From Lentisalinibacter orientalis (GTDB taxonomy: Bacteria; Pseudomonadota; Gammaproteobacteria; Steroidobacterales; Woeseiaceae), in assembly GCF_040706535.1 (NCBI RefSeq), contig NZ_JAPDRJ010000001.1, forward strand, positions 372,001-436,000: 64,000 nucleotides of DNA, read 5' to 3'. Below are positions 44,201 through 53,307 of the stretch, piece after piece. A program made the position numbers and the translations under genes. Each line of letters starts with the position of its first letter. Positions within the stretch are counted from its first letter, which is position 1. The notes under the pieces are model-generated. The model was not told where the DNA came from, did not search any database, and was given only the letters and a program-made list of their open reading frames with translations.

Positions 44201-45922
44201 TCAGTCGGCAGCCACGTAGCCCGGTCCCTTCACGAAGCGGCCGGGCGTGGCTCCCGTATGCTCTCCGTCCAGCAGCACGGGCACCCCGTTGACGATCACG
44301 TGATCGACGCCGGTGGAGTACTGGTGGGGTTCGGCGAAGGTCGCGTGATCCTGGATGGTCGCCGGGTCGAAGACCACGACGTCGGCGTAGTACTGTTCCT
44401 TCAGCGCGCCGCGCCCGGCGAGCTTCAGGTTCTCCGCCGGCAGGCTGGTCAGCCGCCGGACGGCCTCCTGCAGCGGGATCACCTGCTCCTCGCGCACGTA
44501 CTTGCCGAGTAATCTGGCGAACGTGCCATAGGCGCGCGGATGGGTGTTGGACAGCAGGAACTTGCCCTCCGGCGCCAGAGACCCCGCATCGGAGCCGAAC
44601 GCCATCCAGGGCTTCGCGATCTTCTTCTTTACGTTCTCCTCGGACATGATGAAGTAGATGGTGCCCACCCGGCTACCGTCCTCGAGCACCAGATCCATCA
44701 TCGTCGTGACCGGTGAGGTGCCCCGCATCTCGGCCACCTCGGCCAGCGTCTTGCCGGTCAGCGACTTCAGCTCGGGGTTCTTGAACCCGACCAGCACCAG
44801 GTTCTCCGGTCCCCCGGCTGCGAGATACAGATTTTCCCATTCGTCGGAGGCCGTGAGGATCTCCTCCTCCAGCCTGGCGCGCACATCGGGATCACGCAAG
44901 CGCTCCGCCCAGGCTTCATAGCCGCCCTCCTGTACCCAGGGCGGCATCGACGCGTTGAGTCCGGTGGCGCCGGCGGTGTAGGTGTACATGTCGGCGGTGA
45001 TGTCCAGCCCATCGGCGCGGGCCGCCTCGATGCGCTCGAACACCGTGTCCAGCTTGTCGAAGTTGGCCGCGCCCGCCGCCTTCAGGTGATAGATCTCCGC
45101 ACCGATGTCGGCCTCTCTGGCGATGGTGATGAGCTCGTCCACGGCCTCCACCAGCTGGGCGCCCTCGCTGCGCATGTGGGAGATGTAGCGGCCGCCATAC
45201 TCCGCCGCCACTTCCGCCAGCGCGATCAGCTCCGCCGTGTCCGCATAGAATGCCGGCGCATAGATCAGGGACGAGCCGACGCCGAGCGCGCCCTCCTCCA
45301 TGGCCGTGCGGACGAGCCCGCGCATGCGCTCCAGCTCCTCCGGCGTCGGCGCTCGGTCCTCGTAGCCCAGCTCGTGGATGCGCACCGTCGTGGCGCCGAC
45401 GAACGACGCGACGTTGGTGGAGATGCCCTTGTCCTCCAGGAACTGCAGATACTCGCCCAGCGTGGACCACGCGATGTCGAAGGTGATGTCCCCCTGGCGC
45501 TGCAGCGCCTCGGCCTTCATCGCCTCGTTTACCGGCCCCATGGTCCAGCCCTCGCCCATCACCTCCAGCGTCACGCCCTGGCGGATGTCGCTCTGTGAGC
45601 GCCCGTCCTCGATCAGCGACTCGGTGGCCCAGCTCAGCATGTTGATGAAGCCGGGCGCGACCGCCAGGCCGCTCGCATCGATGACCCGTTCGGCCGTGCC
45701 GAGATCCGTGCCGATGGCGGCGATGCGGTCGTCCGAGATCGCAACATCGGCCACGTACGGCTCGCCGCCGAGGCCGTCGTACACCGTGCCGTTCTCGATC
45801 AGCAGATCGTAGCGGGCGGCCTCCGGCTGCGCGGGCTGCCCTGACTGCACGGGCGTCTGTTCGCCGGAACAGCCAGTGACTACGAGCGCGGCGAGAACGA
45901 GCAGAGCGAATCTTTTCAGCAT
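44201..45922 (-). CDS. N-acyl-D-amino-acid deacylase-family lipoprotein with altered metal site
   Basis: Amidohydrolase-fold lipoprotein of 573 residues (lipobox VVTGC, Cys18). It matches the D-aminoacylase/dihydroorotase-like family along its length: LLIENGTVYDGLGGEPYVADVAI (in parts), ISHMRSEG with H249, IYHLKAAG with H279 and FGSDAGS with D445. The usual HxH after PGF is replaced: PGFINMLSW (90-98) has no His, and the normal Cys-containing GNCG segment reads GEGW. So at least part of the bimetal site is absent or rebuilt. The ATG at 45922 follows AAGGA by about eight bases. It would act outside the cytoplasm on N-acyl-D-amino acids or D-peptides if active. Confidence 0.87.
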   Translation of the reverse strand: MLKRFALLVLAALVVTGCSGEQTPVQSGQPAQPEAARYDLLIENGTVYDGLGGEPYVADVAISDDRIAAIGTDLGTAERVIDASGLAVAPGFINMLSWATESLIEDGRSQSDIRQGVTLEVMGEGWTMGPVNEAMKAEALQRQGDITFDIAWSTLGEYLQFLEDKGISTNVASFVGATTVRIHELGYEDRAPTPEELERMRGLVRTAMEEGALGVGSSLIYAPAFYADTAELIALAEVAAEYGGRYISHMRSEGAQLVEAVDELITIAREADIGAEIYHLKAAGAANFDKLDTVFERIEAARADGLDITADMYTYTAGATGLNASMPPWVQEGGYEAWAERLRDPDVRARLEEEILTASDEWENLYLAAGGPENLVLVGFKNPELKSLTGKTLAEVAEMRGTSPVTTMMDLVLEDGSRVGTIYFIMSEENVKKKIAKPWMAFGSDAGSLAPEGKFLLSNTHPRAYGTFARLLGKYVREEQVIPLQEAVRRLTSLPAENLKLAGRGALKEQYYADVVVFDPATIQDHATFAEPHQYSTGVDHVIVNGVPVLLDGEHTGATPGRFVKGPGYVAAD

Positions 45923-46104
45923 GAGTTCCATCCTTTCCGTCAGTGCGACGGGCAAACCCGCATCGAGCCGACTGTCGCGGCTCTGGATACGCCGCCAAGG
46001 ATACGTCATCCGGCTGCCCGCATTCCTGCAGGATTCCGTGCGCCGACCTCCCCATCGGCGCGCGGTAAGGCTAGACTGGCCGCCGGACCGACCGGGAGAG
46101 ATTT

Positions 46105-46812
46105 ATGACCGCACTGCTCGAAGTCACCGAACACGAAACCCATTGCCTGCTGGCCATGGACGACGGCAAGGCCAACGCCCTGTCCTTCGACATGCTCGCA
46201 AGCCTTAATGCGGGCCTGGACCAGGCGGCGGCCGCCGGCAAGGTCGTGATCATCACCGGCCGGGAGGGCAAGTTCTGCGCGGGCTTCGATCTCTCGGTGA
46301 TGAGCCAGGGCGGGGAGGATGCCGCGAGACTGCTGCGCCAGGGCGCCGAGGTGGCCAACCGGCTGCTGACCTTCGAGATGCCGGTGGTTCTGGCTGTGAG
46401 CGGGCATGCGCTCGCCATGGGTGCGTTGCTGTGCCTGTCGGCCGACTACCGCATCGGCGTGCAAGGCAATTACAAACTCGGCCTGAACGAGGTGGCCATC
46501 GGCATGACGCTGCCCTGGTTCGGCGTGGAACTCGCCCGTGCCCGGCTGGCGCAGGTGCACCTCGACCAGGCCGTGGGACTGGCCAGGATCTACGACCCCG
46601 CGGGCGCCGTGGAGGCCGGGTTCCTGGACGAGGCAGTGCCGGCCGGCGATCTCGGGACCCGGGCCGCCGACATGGCCGCAACCCTCGCCACCCTCAACAT
46701 GGAAGCGCATCGCAATACCAAGCAGCGGGTACGCGAGCCGCTCGCGGAGCGCCTTGAACTTGCATTGCAGCGGGATTTCGCGGCCGGCGGCGTGCAGGTG
46801 GCCTCGTCCTGA
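46105..46812 (+). CDS. Enoyl-CoA hydratase/isomerase (crotonase) family protein
   Basis: Soluble crotonase-fold protein of 235 residues, slightly short for the family. The CoA-binding and oxyanion-hole segments are GKFCAGFDLSVM and VSGHALAMGALLCLSADYRIG. A glutamate lies in GLNEVAIGMTLP at the position often used for isomerase or hydratase chemistry. The exact reaction is unknown. GGGAGAG six bases upstream supports the ATG. It is followed after 35 bases by the formamidase-like gene on the same strand. Confidence 0.9.
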   Translation: MTALLEVTEHETHCLLAMDDGKANALSFDMLASLNAGLDQAAAAGKVVIITGREGKFCAGFDLSVMSQGGEDAARLLRQGAEVANRLLTFEMPVVLAVSGHALAMGALLCLSADYRIGVQGNYKLGLNEVAIGMTLPWFGVELARARLAQVHLDQAVGLARIYDPAGAVEAGFLDEAVPAGDLGTRAADMAATLATLNMEAHRNTKQRVREPLAERLELALQRDFAAGGVQVASS

Positions 46813-46847
46813 GGCCGCAGCACGGATACAACAACTCCAGCGGGGAT

Positions 46848-48098
46848 ATGCGTATGAAACGGGGTCTACTTGCTTGTCTTTCCATAGTGCTGCTGTCGAG
46901 CCTGGCGGCAGTTGTGGACGCCGCCGCCGAGGTCGTCGTCGGCGATCGCAGCGTGGCCTGCGCCGACGATCCGGCGTGTATGAACCGCCTGCATCCGGAT
47001 ATCCCGATGGTTGCCAGCGCCGAGCCCGGTGAGCGTATCGTGTTCAACGGCCGTGACGCTTTCGACCTCACCCTCGACCCGGATAAGTCCTCGAGTGCGA
47101 AGAGCATGCCGCGGGAAGGAGTCGGCATCGTCCATGCGCTGACGGGACCCGTATTCATCGAAGGCGCCAAAGCCGGCGACGTGCTGGCGGTGACCATCGA
47201 GGCACTCGACCCCGACGACGTCGGCTGGACCACGGCCGGACCGTTCGGCTTCGCAGGCGACCAGTTCGGCACGGACGAGCGCTTCATCGTCTGGCGCATC
47301 AATGAGGACTACGCGGTCAGCGACGCCCTGCCGGGCGTGCGTATCCCGAACGCGAGTTTTCCCGGCGTCGTGACGACGCTGCCCGGCGAGGCCCTGCTGG
47401 CCGATGCGCTGGCCCGGGAGAGCCAGCTGCTGGAGTCCGGCGGCGCCGTGATGGGCCCCGACCCGGACGAGGCCGCGCCGGCGTCAGTGTGCGGGCCGGA
47501 AGGCACGAAGCCGTCGGAGTGCCTGCGCACCATCCCGCCGCGTGAACACGGTGGCAACATGGACATCCGCTACATCACTATCGGCACCACCGTGTATCTG
47601 CCGTGTCTCGTCGACGGCTGCGGACTTGCGGTGGGCGACTTTCACTACGCGCAGGGTGACGGCGAGGTGGCGGGCACGGCGATCGAGATGGGCGGCCGGC
47701 TGACGGTCACCACCCGTATCGTCGACGACCCGCCGGACCTCTCCCACGGCCCGCATTACGAGGGGCCGGCAGGGGTACTCGGGATACCCTCGGAGCGCTT
47801 CTACGCCGTGACCGGCTTCCCGCTGAAAGAGAAAGGCAGCGTGCCCGCGGACCTCGCGTATCTGCAGTCGCCGAAGATCGCGGAGCTGAGCAATCTGTCG
47901 GCCGACATCAATCTGGCGGCACGAAATGCCCTCCACGCGATGATCGACCACATCGAGTCCGAATATGGTTATGACCGGGCGCAGGCGTACATGATCGCCA
48001 GCGTCGCGGTGGACATGCGTATCGGCCAGCTGGTGGACGTTCCGAACGTCGGTGTGACCGCGGTATTGCCGCTGGATATCTTCGTGGGTCGGGACTGA
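46848..48098 (+). CDS. Exported acetamidase/formamidase-family protein
   Basis: Amide hydrolase-like protein of 416 residues. The FmdA/AmdA motifs are visible: PREHGGNMDIRYI, GDFHYAQGDGEVAGTAIEM and, near the end, YMIASVAVDMRIGQLVDVPNVGVTAVLP. It starts with a signal peptide (KRGLLACLSIVLLSSLAAVVDAAA), which is unusual because known formamidases are cytoplasmic. Starts at 46848 and 46854 are both possible. A role in releasing ammonia from extracellular amides is inferred. Confidence 0.88.
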   Translation: MRMKRGLLACLSIVLLSSLAAVVDAAAEVVVGDRSVACADDPACMNRLHPDIPMVASAEPGERIVFNGRDAFDLTLDPDKSSSAKSMPREGVGIVHALTGPVFIEGAKAGDVLAVTIEALDPDDVGWTTAGPFGFAGDQFGTDERFIVWRINEDYAVSDALPGVRIPNASFPGVVTTLPGEALLADALARESQLLESGGAVMGPDPDEAAPASVCGPEGTKPSECLRTIPPREHGGNMDIRYITIGTTVYLPCLVDGCGLAVGDFHYAQGDGEVAGTAIEMGGRLTVTTRIVDDPPDLSHGPHYEGPAGVLGIPSERFYAVTGFPLKEKGSVPADLAYLQSPKIAELSNLSADINLAARNALHAMIDHIESEYGYDRAQAYMIASVAVDMRIGQLVDVPNVGVTAVLPLDIFVGRD

Positions 48099-48113
48099 CG
48101 CTTCGCGCTCGCC

Positions 48114-50003
48114 TCAGTCCGTTGCCGTCGCCGGGGGCTTCTCCAGCCGAAACGTGTCGATGACCTCGCCGCGGGTGTCGACGGCGCGGTACTCGAGGGT
48201 GCCCGCCGCCGGGTCCACTTCGATGACCTGGAAGGTCCGCGTATCGGTGGTGCCGAAGGCGGCGAACGCCGGCAGTTGCTGCTCGTACATCTTCGTGCCG
48301 GAGACGGCCACCAGGTAGATGGTGCCGTGCTCGCCCTGCCCGGCGGGCCGGTGGCCGCGCATGGGCACGGTGCGCATGTAGGCATGATCGTGGCCCTGGA
48401 AGGCGATATCCACGTTGTGGCGGTCGAAGATCGGCCCCCAGGTCTCGCGCAGCGGGTAGTTGTCGCGGTCCGGGCGCGAGGCGTAGAAGGGATGGTGATA
48501 GATCACCACCTTCCAGCGCGCATCGCTTCCGCCCAGCACCCGGTCCAGCCACTCGGCCTGCAGTTCGGGCTGGATGAGCTGGTAATTGGAGTCCATGACC
48601 ACCACCAGCAGGTCCTGGTAGTCCACGTAGTAGGTGCGGCCCGGATCGAGCCTCTCCGTGCCGTTGTCCGGCAGGGCGAACTGCTGCAGATACAGGGTCG
48701 GGTGGCCGCCGTGGCTGTCGTGATTACCGATGGCGGGCACCACGGCGGATTCGTCGAACACCGGCGAACCCTCGTGGAAGAACTCGTCCCAGTTGTCCCG
48801 CTCCGCACCCTTGTCCACCAGGTCGCCGGCGATCATGTAGAAGCGCGCCTCGGGGTAGCGGAAGTCGGCCTGACGCAGGAGTTGCCCCCACTGGTCGAGG
48901 CCGTTCTGGGGGTCGCCGAGGTAGACGAAGGAGTAGGGCTCGGACTCGGCGGCCGTGCGGAACTCCCGCACGTCGGTCCAGGTGCGGCCGCCATCGGCGC
49001 TGACGGCATAGAGATAATCCGTCCCGGGCTCGAGGCCGTCCAGGCGCACCCGGTGCAGCCGGACCACCGGGTCGTTCACGATGCGCTCGCTCTCCAGCTC
49101 GCGGAACGAGGCGTCGATGCGGCGGCCCGCCGCGGAACCGGACGCGAAGAACTCCTGCTTCGGCGCGATCCACAACACGCTGCCCGGCACGCTGACGTCG
49201 GTGCGCCACTGGAGGGTGGCCGAACGGCGGGGATCGCCCTGCCAGGTGAGCAGCAGCTGGTCCGGCGCGGCGGAGGACGGGTACTCAGTCCGGCGGAACC
49301 AGCCGACCAGCCGCGAGACCAGCTCCCAGCGCTCGTAGCTCCTCAGTACGGGCAGTCCGTCGAGTTCCTGCGGCAGCGCGTTGAGGTAGTCATCATCGTC
49401 CAGGAAAGGCGTTACGCCGGCCCGGGCGGTGATGACGTCGGTGCCGGGCACCAGGGGCGTCAGGGTGACCGCCCGGCCCTCGTCCGCGGGCGCCGCGAAC
49501 ACGAGATAGGGCTTCATCTCGCCGGAGAGGCTCGGGATGCCGAGCCGGACCTCTCCCGCGGGCACCGTCTTGTCCCAGACGTGGTAGGTATCCTCGGCAT
49601 CGACGATGAAGTCCAGGCCCGCCCGGCGCCCGAAGCCCAGCTCCGGCAGCCAGAACGGCGTCTCGCCCTGCTCGCCCTCGAACGCCACGTAGATGCGCGC
49701 CGGCCCGTCCACGCGGAAGCGGACGAACCCGGTGGCGAGGGCGCGCCGCTCCGCGGGTTGCAGGAAGGCGGCTGCGGCCTCGGGGGTAATGTCCACCCGC
49801 TCGTCGGGGCCGAGCTCCGCCGCCATGCGTTCGCGTATCGACGCCACTGTCCCCTCCAGAGCCTGGTGCGGCGCCGGGCGCACGACGGAGCGCGGCTCCG
49901 CCGCCGGAAGGGGGCTCTGGTCGGCGAGCGCCGGGGCCGCCGCGGCGGCCAGCAGGACGCCGGCGATCAGTCCGTGGAGCATGCCGCGCATCGGCCCGTG
50001 CAT
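48114..50003 (-). CDS. Purple-acid-phosphatase-like metallophosphoesterase, exported
   Basis: Exported phosphoesterase of 629 residues with a signal peptide (AAAAAPALADQ), an N-terminal region of about 220 residues I cannot name, a fibronectin III-like domain (LLTWQGDPRRSATLQWRTD) and a calcineurin-like catalytic domain. Metal motifs are GDPQ (in place of GDxH), GDLVDKG, GNHDS, YHHPF and GHDHAYMRT. The start overlaps the receptor stop by one base (TGATG), which indicates coupling with the TonB receptor. The pair would free phosphate from an organic phosphoester and import a product, though neither substrate is shown. Confidence 0.88.
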   Translation of the reverse strand: MHGPMRGMLHGLIAGVLLAAAAAPALADQSPLPAAEPRSVVRPAPHQALEGTVASIRERMAAELGPDERVDITPEAAAAFLQPAERRALATGFVRFRVDGPARIYVAFEGEQGETPFWLPELGFGRRAGLDFIVDAEDTYHVWDKTVPAGEVRLGIPSLSGEMKPYLVFAAPADEGRAVTLTPLVPGTDVITARAGVTPFLDDDDYLNALPQELDGLPVLRSYERWELVSRLVGWFRRTEYPSSAAPDQLLLTWQGDPRRSATLQWRTDVSVPGSVLWIAPKQEFFASGSAAGRRIDASFRELESERIVNDPVVRLHRVRLDGLEPGTDYLYAVSADGGRTWTDVREFRTAAESEPYSFVYLGDPQNGLDQWGQLLRQADFRYPEARFYMIAGDLVDKGAERDNWDEFFHEGSPVFDESAVVPAIGNHDSHGGHPTLYLQQFALPDNGTERLDPGRTYYVDYQDLLVVVMDSNYQLIQPELQAEWLDRVLGGSDARWKVVIYHHPFYASRPDRDNYPLRETWGPIFDRHNVDIAFQGHDHAYMRTVPMRGHRPAGQGEHGTIYLVAVSGTKMYEQQLPAFAAFGTTDTRTFQVIEVDPAAGTLEYRAVDTRGEVIDTFRLEKPPATATD

Positions 50004-52783
50004 CAGAAGCGGTACTGCATGCCGGCGATCGCGTTCCAGCCGTAGATCTCGTTCTCGGCGAGCCGGTCGGAGCGCCCGCCGCTCAGGAAGCGCAGCGGCT
50101 CGTCGGTGACGTTCAGCAGCTCCAGGTACACCTTCAGGCCGTTGTCGAAGGCATAACTGCCCTTGAGATCGACCTGGGTACGCTCGTCGATGTACAGGTC
50201 ACTGTCGGAATCCTCGCCCACCTCGTCCAGGTACTCGCTCCGGTAGGCGATCGCCGCACGCAGCTCGAGCCCGCCCTGCTGCCAGAAGACGGCGGCATTG
50301 CCGACGTTCTCGGACTGCAGGAAGAAGGGCACCTTGTCGTCCCGGCCGAACACGGTCGCCTCGCTGTCCGTGTAGGTGTAATTCAGCGATACGCCGAAAC
50401 CGTCGAAGGGCGCGGGCAGGCCCGTGAACTGCTGCTGCAGGTTCAGCTCGACGCCGAGTATCTCGCCGCTGTCGGCGTTCTCCGGCCGGCTGCGCTCGAG
50501 TTCGGTGAAGAACCGGCCTTCGAACTCCTGGTCCTCCAGGGTGGTGACCTGAGTGTAGATCGGGTTGTCGATGTCCTTGTAGAACAGCCCCACCGCCACC
50601 AGACCACCCGAATCCAGATACCATTCCACGGCGGCGTCGAGGTTCATCGACTCCAGCGGTTCCAGGTTCGGATTGCCTTCCTCCACCTCGCCCTCGAAGG
50701 CGTCGGGCCCGTCCGGGTCGGCCTCGAAGATGCGGAAAGGGGCCAGCTGCTCGTAGGGGGCCCGGCCGATGGTGTTGGTCCACGCGGCGCGCAGCACGAC
50801 CCCGTCGTTGACCGCCCAGCGCGCCTGCAGGCCCGGCAGCCAGTTCGTGTAGTCCTTGCTGCCGGTACGCTGGGGCAGTTCCGGTGCGAGATCGCCGTCC
50901 TCGAAGCTGATGTCGAAGGCACGGGACTCGGTCTCCGTGCGCTCAACGCGGACGCCGCCCGTCAGCGCGAGCCCGCCGATATCCGCCGAGGCCATCAAGT
51001 AGGCGGCGGAGATGTCCTCCTCCACGGTGAAGTCCGCCTCGGCGCTGACCTCGCGGCTGTCGTCCTCGCTCAACTCGAAGAGGTCCCGGTTGGCGTTGAA
51101 GAACGCGTTCGCGGCGCCGTGGTCGATCACCGGGCCGAAGTCGTAGCACCGCTCGTCGCAATAGAAGCCCGACTTGCCGGGCCGGAAGACGTCGGACAGC
51201 AGGAAATCGCCGTCGAAGCCGTCGTAGACGTCCGCCTGCTGGTCGCTGGTCTTCTCGCGCCCGGTGAACTTGGCGCCGAACTTGATAGCGCCCGGATTAC
51301 CGGCGAACTGCAGATCCCGGGTCAGGTCCAGCCGGATGACGTTCAGGTCTTCCTCCACGATCTGGCTGGCGAACTCCACTTGGTCGAATTCCGAGTTGGC
51401 CGGATCGTCGAAGGCAGCGCCGCCGTCGACGTCGAAGAAGAAACTGGAGGTGTCGTAGGTCATCGGCAGGGGATCGGCCAGCACGAACACGTACTCGTCG
51501 TCGTAGGGTGTGTCCTGCTCGGCCTTGCCGAAGGTGTAGGACCCTTCCACCGTCCACGCACCGAGGAAGAGTTCGCCGCCCAGGGTGCTGTTCAGGATGG
51601 ACTGCTTCTCGCGGCGGTCCTTGGACGCCCGCTCGCCTTCGCCCTCGGTAAAGGTGCCGGAGGTGGGCGTCTGATCCACCAGGCCGCCGTTGCGGTAGTC
51701 GTACAGCGTCTCGAGGCGCTGCTCGGTGTCCTGGAACTCGTTCCAGATGTTGCGGAAATAGAACCGGGAATCGCCGTTGGGGCGCCACTCGAGGTTCGCG
51801 ACGACGCTGGTGCGCAGGCGCTCGAGCGTATAGTCGCGCAGCACTAGTTCCTCGGGCACGAAGAAGTCGCCCTCTTCTTCCCAGATGTTGCCACCCTGGA
51901 TGTTCTCTGACTCGTAGTCACGGGAGAGGTGGCTCGCGCTCAGGAGCAGCCCGAACTGGTGGTCGTCGCCGAACACCGTGCCCCAGCTGGCACTGGCGCC
52001 ATACGGGCTCTCGCCGCTCATATCGTAATAGCCGTAGTCCGCGGATACGCTGATGCGCTCGCCGGGCGCGAGATCGAAGGCGCTGGGGGTCACCAGATTG
52101 ACCGCGCCGCCCACGGCATTGCCGTCCATGTCCGGGGTGACCGTCTTGATTACCTCCAGCTTCGACAGCACGTTCGAGGGGATGGTGTCGAGGGCGATCC
52201 GCCGGTCGCTCTCGGGGGAACCGATGGTGGCGCCGTCGATGGTCACCAGGTTGAGGCCGGGATCGATGCCCCGGAGCGTCACGTAACGGCCCTCGCCCTG
52301 ATCGATGGTGATCGAGACGCCGGGGACGCGCTGCAGGGCCTCCGCGGCGTTTCGGTCGGGGAGCTTGCCGACGTCGTCGGAGGTCACCGAGTCCTTGATG
52401 ACGTCCGCGAAGCGCTTGTCCTGGATGGCATCCGTCAGCGCGGCGCGATAACCCGTCACGACGATGGTCTCCATGCTGGAGGACATGGCGACGTCTCGGG
52501 TGACGGTGCCCTCGGCAGGCACGCTGACCGTGAATGCGGCCGGATCGTAACCCGTCTGCAGGATCTCCACCCGGTACTCGCCGGCGGGGAGGTCGCGAAT
52601 CTGGAAGCGGCCGCTGCCATCGGCGACGACCCGCTCGTTGCCGGGCTTGATGCTGACGGCGGCGCCGGCAAGCCAGCGGCCCGTATTCTCGTCGGTAACA
52701 CGGCCGGAGAGATCGCCGGCTGACGTGGCAAACGGTACGAGGAGCGCGGCGGCTGCGACGCTCCGGATGAGGCGATGGTTCAT
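50003..52783 (-). CDS. TonB-dependent receptor with carboxypeptidase-regulatory-like N-domain
   Basis: Outer-membrane receptor of 926 residues. A signal peptide is followed by a small beta-sandwich (about 25-95; LSGRVTDENTGRWLAGAAVSIKPGNE, split), then TonB box METIVVTGYRAAL and the plug (about 105-230, with DRNAAEALQRVPGVSI). The barrel ends in Phe (GMQYRF). Receptors of this type in Xanthomonas, Caulobacter and sphingomonads often take up carbohydrates or other large nutrients. AGGGA precedes the ATG. The coupled phosphatase gene suggests a phosphorylated substrate. Confidence 0.93.
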   Translation of the reverse strand: MNHRLIRSVAAAALLVPFATSAGDLSGRVTDENTGRWLAGAAVSIKPGNERVVADGSGRFQIRDLPAGEYRVEILQTGYDPAAFTVSVPAEGTVTRDVAMSSSMETIVVTGYRAALTDAIQDKRFADVIKDSVTSDDVGKLPDRNAAEALQRVPGVSITIDQGEGRYVTLRGIDPGLNLVTIDGATIGSPESDRRIALDTIPSNVLSKLEVIKTVTPDMDGNAVGGAVNLVTPSAFDLAPGERISVSADYGYYDMSGESPYGASASWGTVFGDDHQFGLLLSASHLSRDYESENIQGGNIWEEEGDFFVPEELVLRDYTLERLRTSVVANLEWRPNGDSRFYFRNIWNEFQDTEQRLETLYDYRNGGLVDQTPTSGTFTEGEGERASKDRREKQSILNSTLGGELFLGAWTVEGSYTFGKAEQDTPYDDEYVFVLADPLPMTYDTSSFFFDVDGGAAFDDPANSEFDQVEFASQIVEEDLNVIRLDLTRDLQFAGNPGAIKFGAKFTGREKTSDQQADVYDGFDGDFLLSDVFRPGKSGFYCDERCYDFGPVIDHGAANAFFNANRDLFELSEDDSREVSAEADFTVEEDISAAYLMASADIGGLALTGGVRVERTETESRAFDISFEDGDLAPELPQRTGSKDYTNWLPGLQARWAVNDGVVLRAAWTNTIGRAPYEQLAPFRIFEADPDGPDAFEGEVEEGNPNLEPLESMNLDAAVEWYLDSGGLVAVGLFYKDIDNPIYTQVTTLEDQEFEGRFFTELERSRPENADSGEILGVELNLQQQFTGLPAPFDGFGVSLNYTYTDSEATVFGRDDKVPFFLQSENVGNAAVFWQQGGLELRAAIAYRSEYLDEVGEDSDSDLYIDERTQVDLKGSYAFDNGLKVYLELLNVTDEPLRFLSGGRSDRLAENEIYGWNAIAGMQYRF

Positions 52784-52898
52784 TGTTATGCGTCCCTGTT
52801 CGAGGCCCGGCGATGGCCGGGCGTCTGACGGGCGCTATTCGAGCACCTGCAGATTGCGCGCTCTTGACGGTTATGTGAGGGGAAGGTTTCCAGGAGCT

Positions 52899-52918
52899 GC
52901 GAGATGTTCGTATCTCGC
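52899..52918. promoter_or_regulatory. Inverted repeat upstream of the TonB receptor
   Basis: GCGAGAT and ATCTCGC arms (7 bp, perfect) flank GTTCGT. As RNA on the plus strand this forms a UUCG-capped hairpin closed by a G-U pair. As DNA it lies 116 bases upstream of the receptor start and could be an operator for the receptor or the rightward miniprotein gene. Confidence 0.45.
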
Positions 52919-52997
52919 TGCGGTATGCTCGTATGACAATGACAGTTCATCAGTCAGGGGAATGCCGACGACGGGCCTTATGAAGGACGACGACGAC

Positions 52998-53216
52998 ATG
53001 GCGCCGGCGCAGACCGGCCGCCGGCATCAGCTCGAAGAGGAGCGCAGCCGGCTGCGGGGCGAACTCGATGCGCTCAGAGCCGCTTCCGCGGAGGCTGGAC
53101 AGGGATCGGAGGGCCGGCCGGAGCAGGCTGCGCTCGAGCAGCGGATCGGCGCGATCGACGAAGAACTGGAGCGCATCGACCTGGCGGCGGAGATCGAGCG
53201 GCAGCAGGACGCCTGA
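52998..53216 (+). CDS. 72-residue coiled-coil protein, unknown function
   Basis: Short, very charged protein, predicted coiled coil throughout (HQLEEERSRLRGELDALRAAS, split, and EQAALEQRIGAIDEELERIDLAAEIER). No membrane segment. AAGGA lies ten bases before the ATG at 52998; in-frame ATGs at 52962 and 52980 would add an Asp-rich start. It lies between the receptor gene (divergent) and the antiporter gene, 91 bases ahead of the latter. Codon content looks coding, but function is unknown. Confidence 0.5.
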   Translation: MAPAQTGRRHQLEEERSRLRGELDALRAASAEAGQGSEGRPEQAALEQRIGAIDEELERIDLAAEIERQQDA

Positions 53217-53307
53217 CTCGGGCGTCCCCCGGACCCGGTCACGAGGCCGTCGCGCCGGGACCGGCGCTCATCTATCATCGACCGGCGCGGACTCCTGACA
53301 CGAGCGG

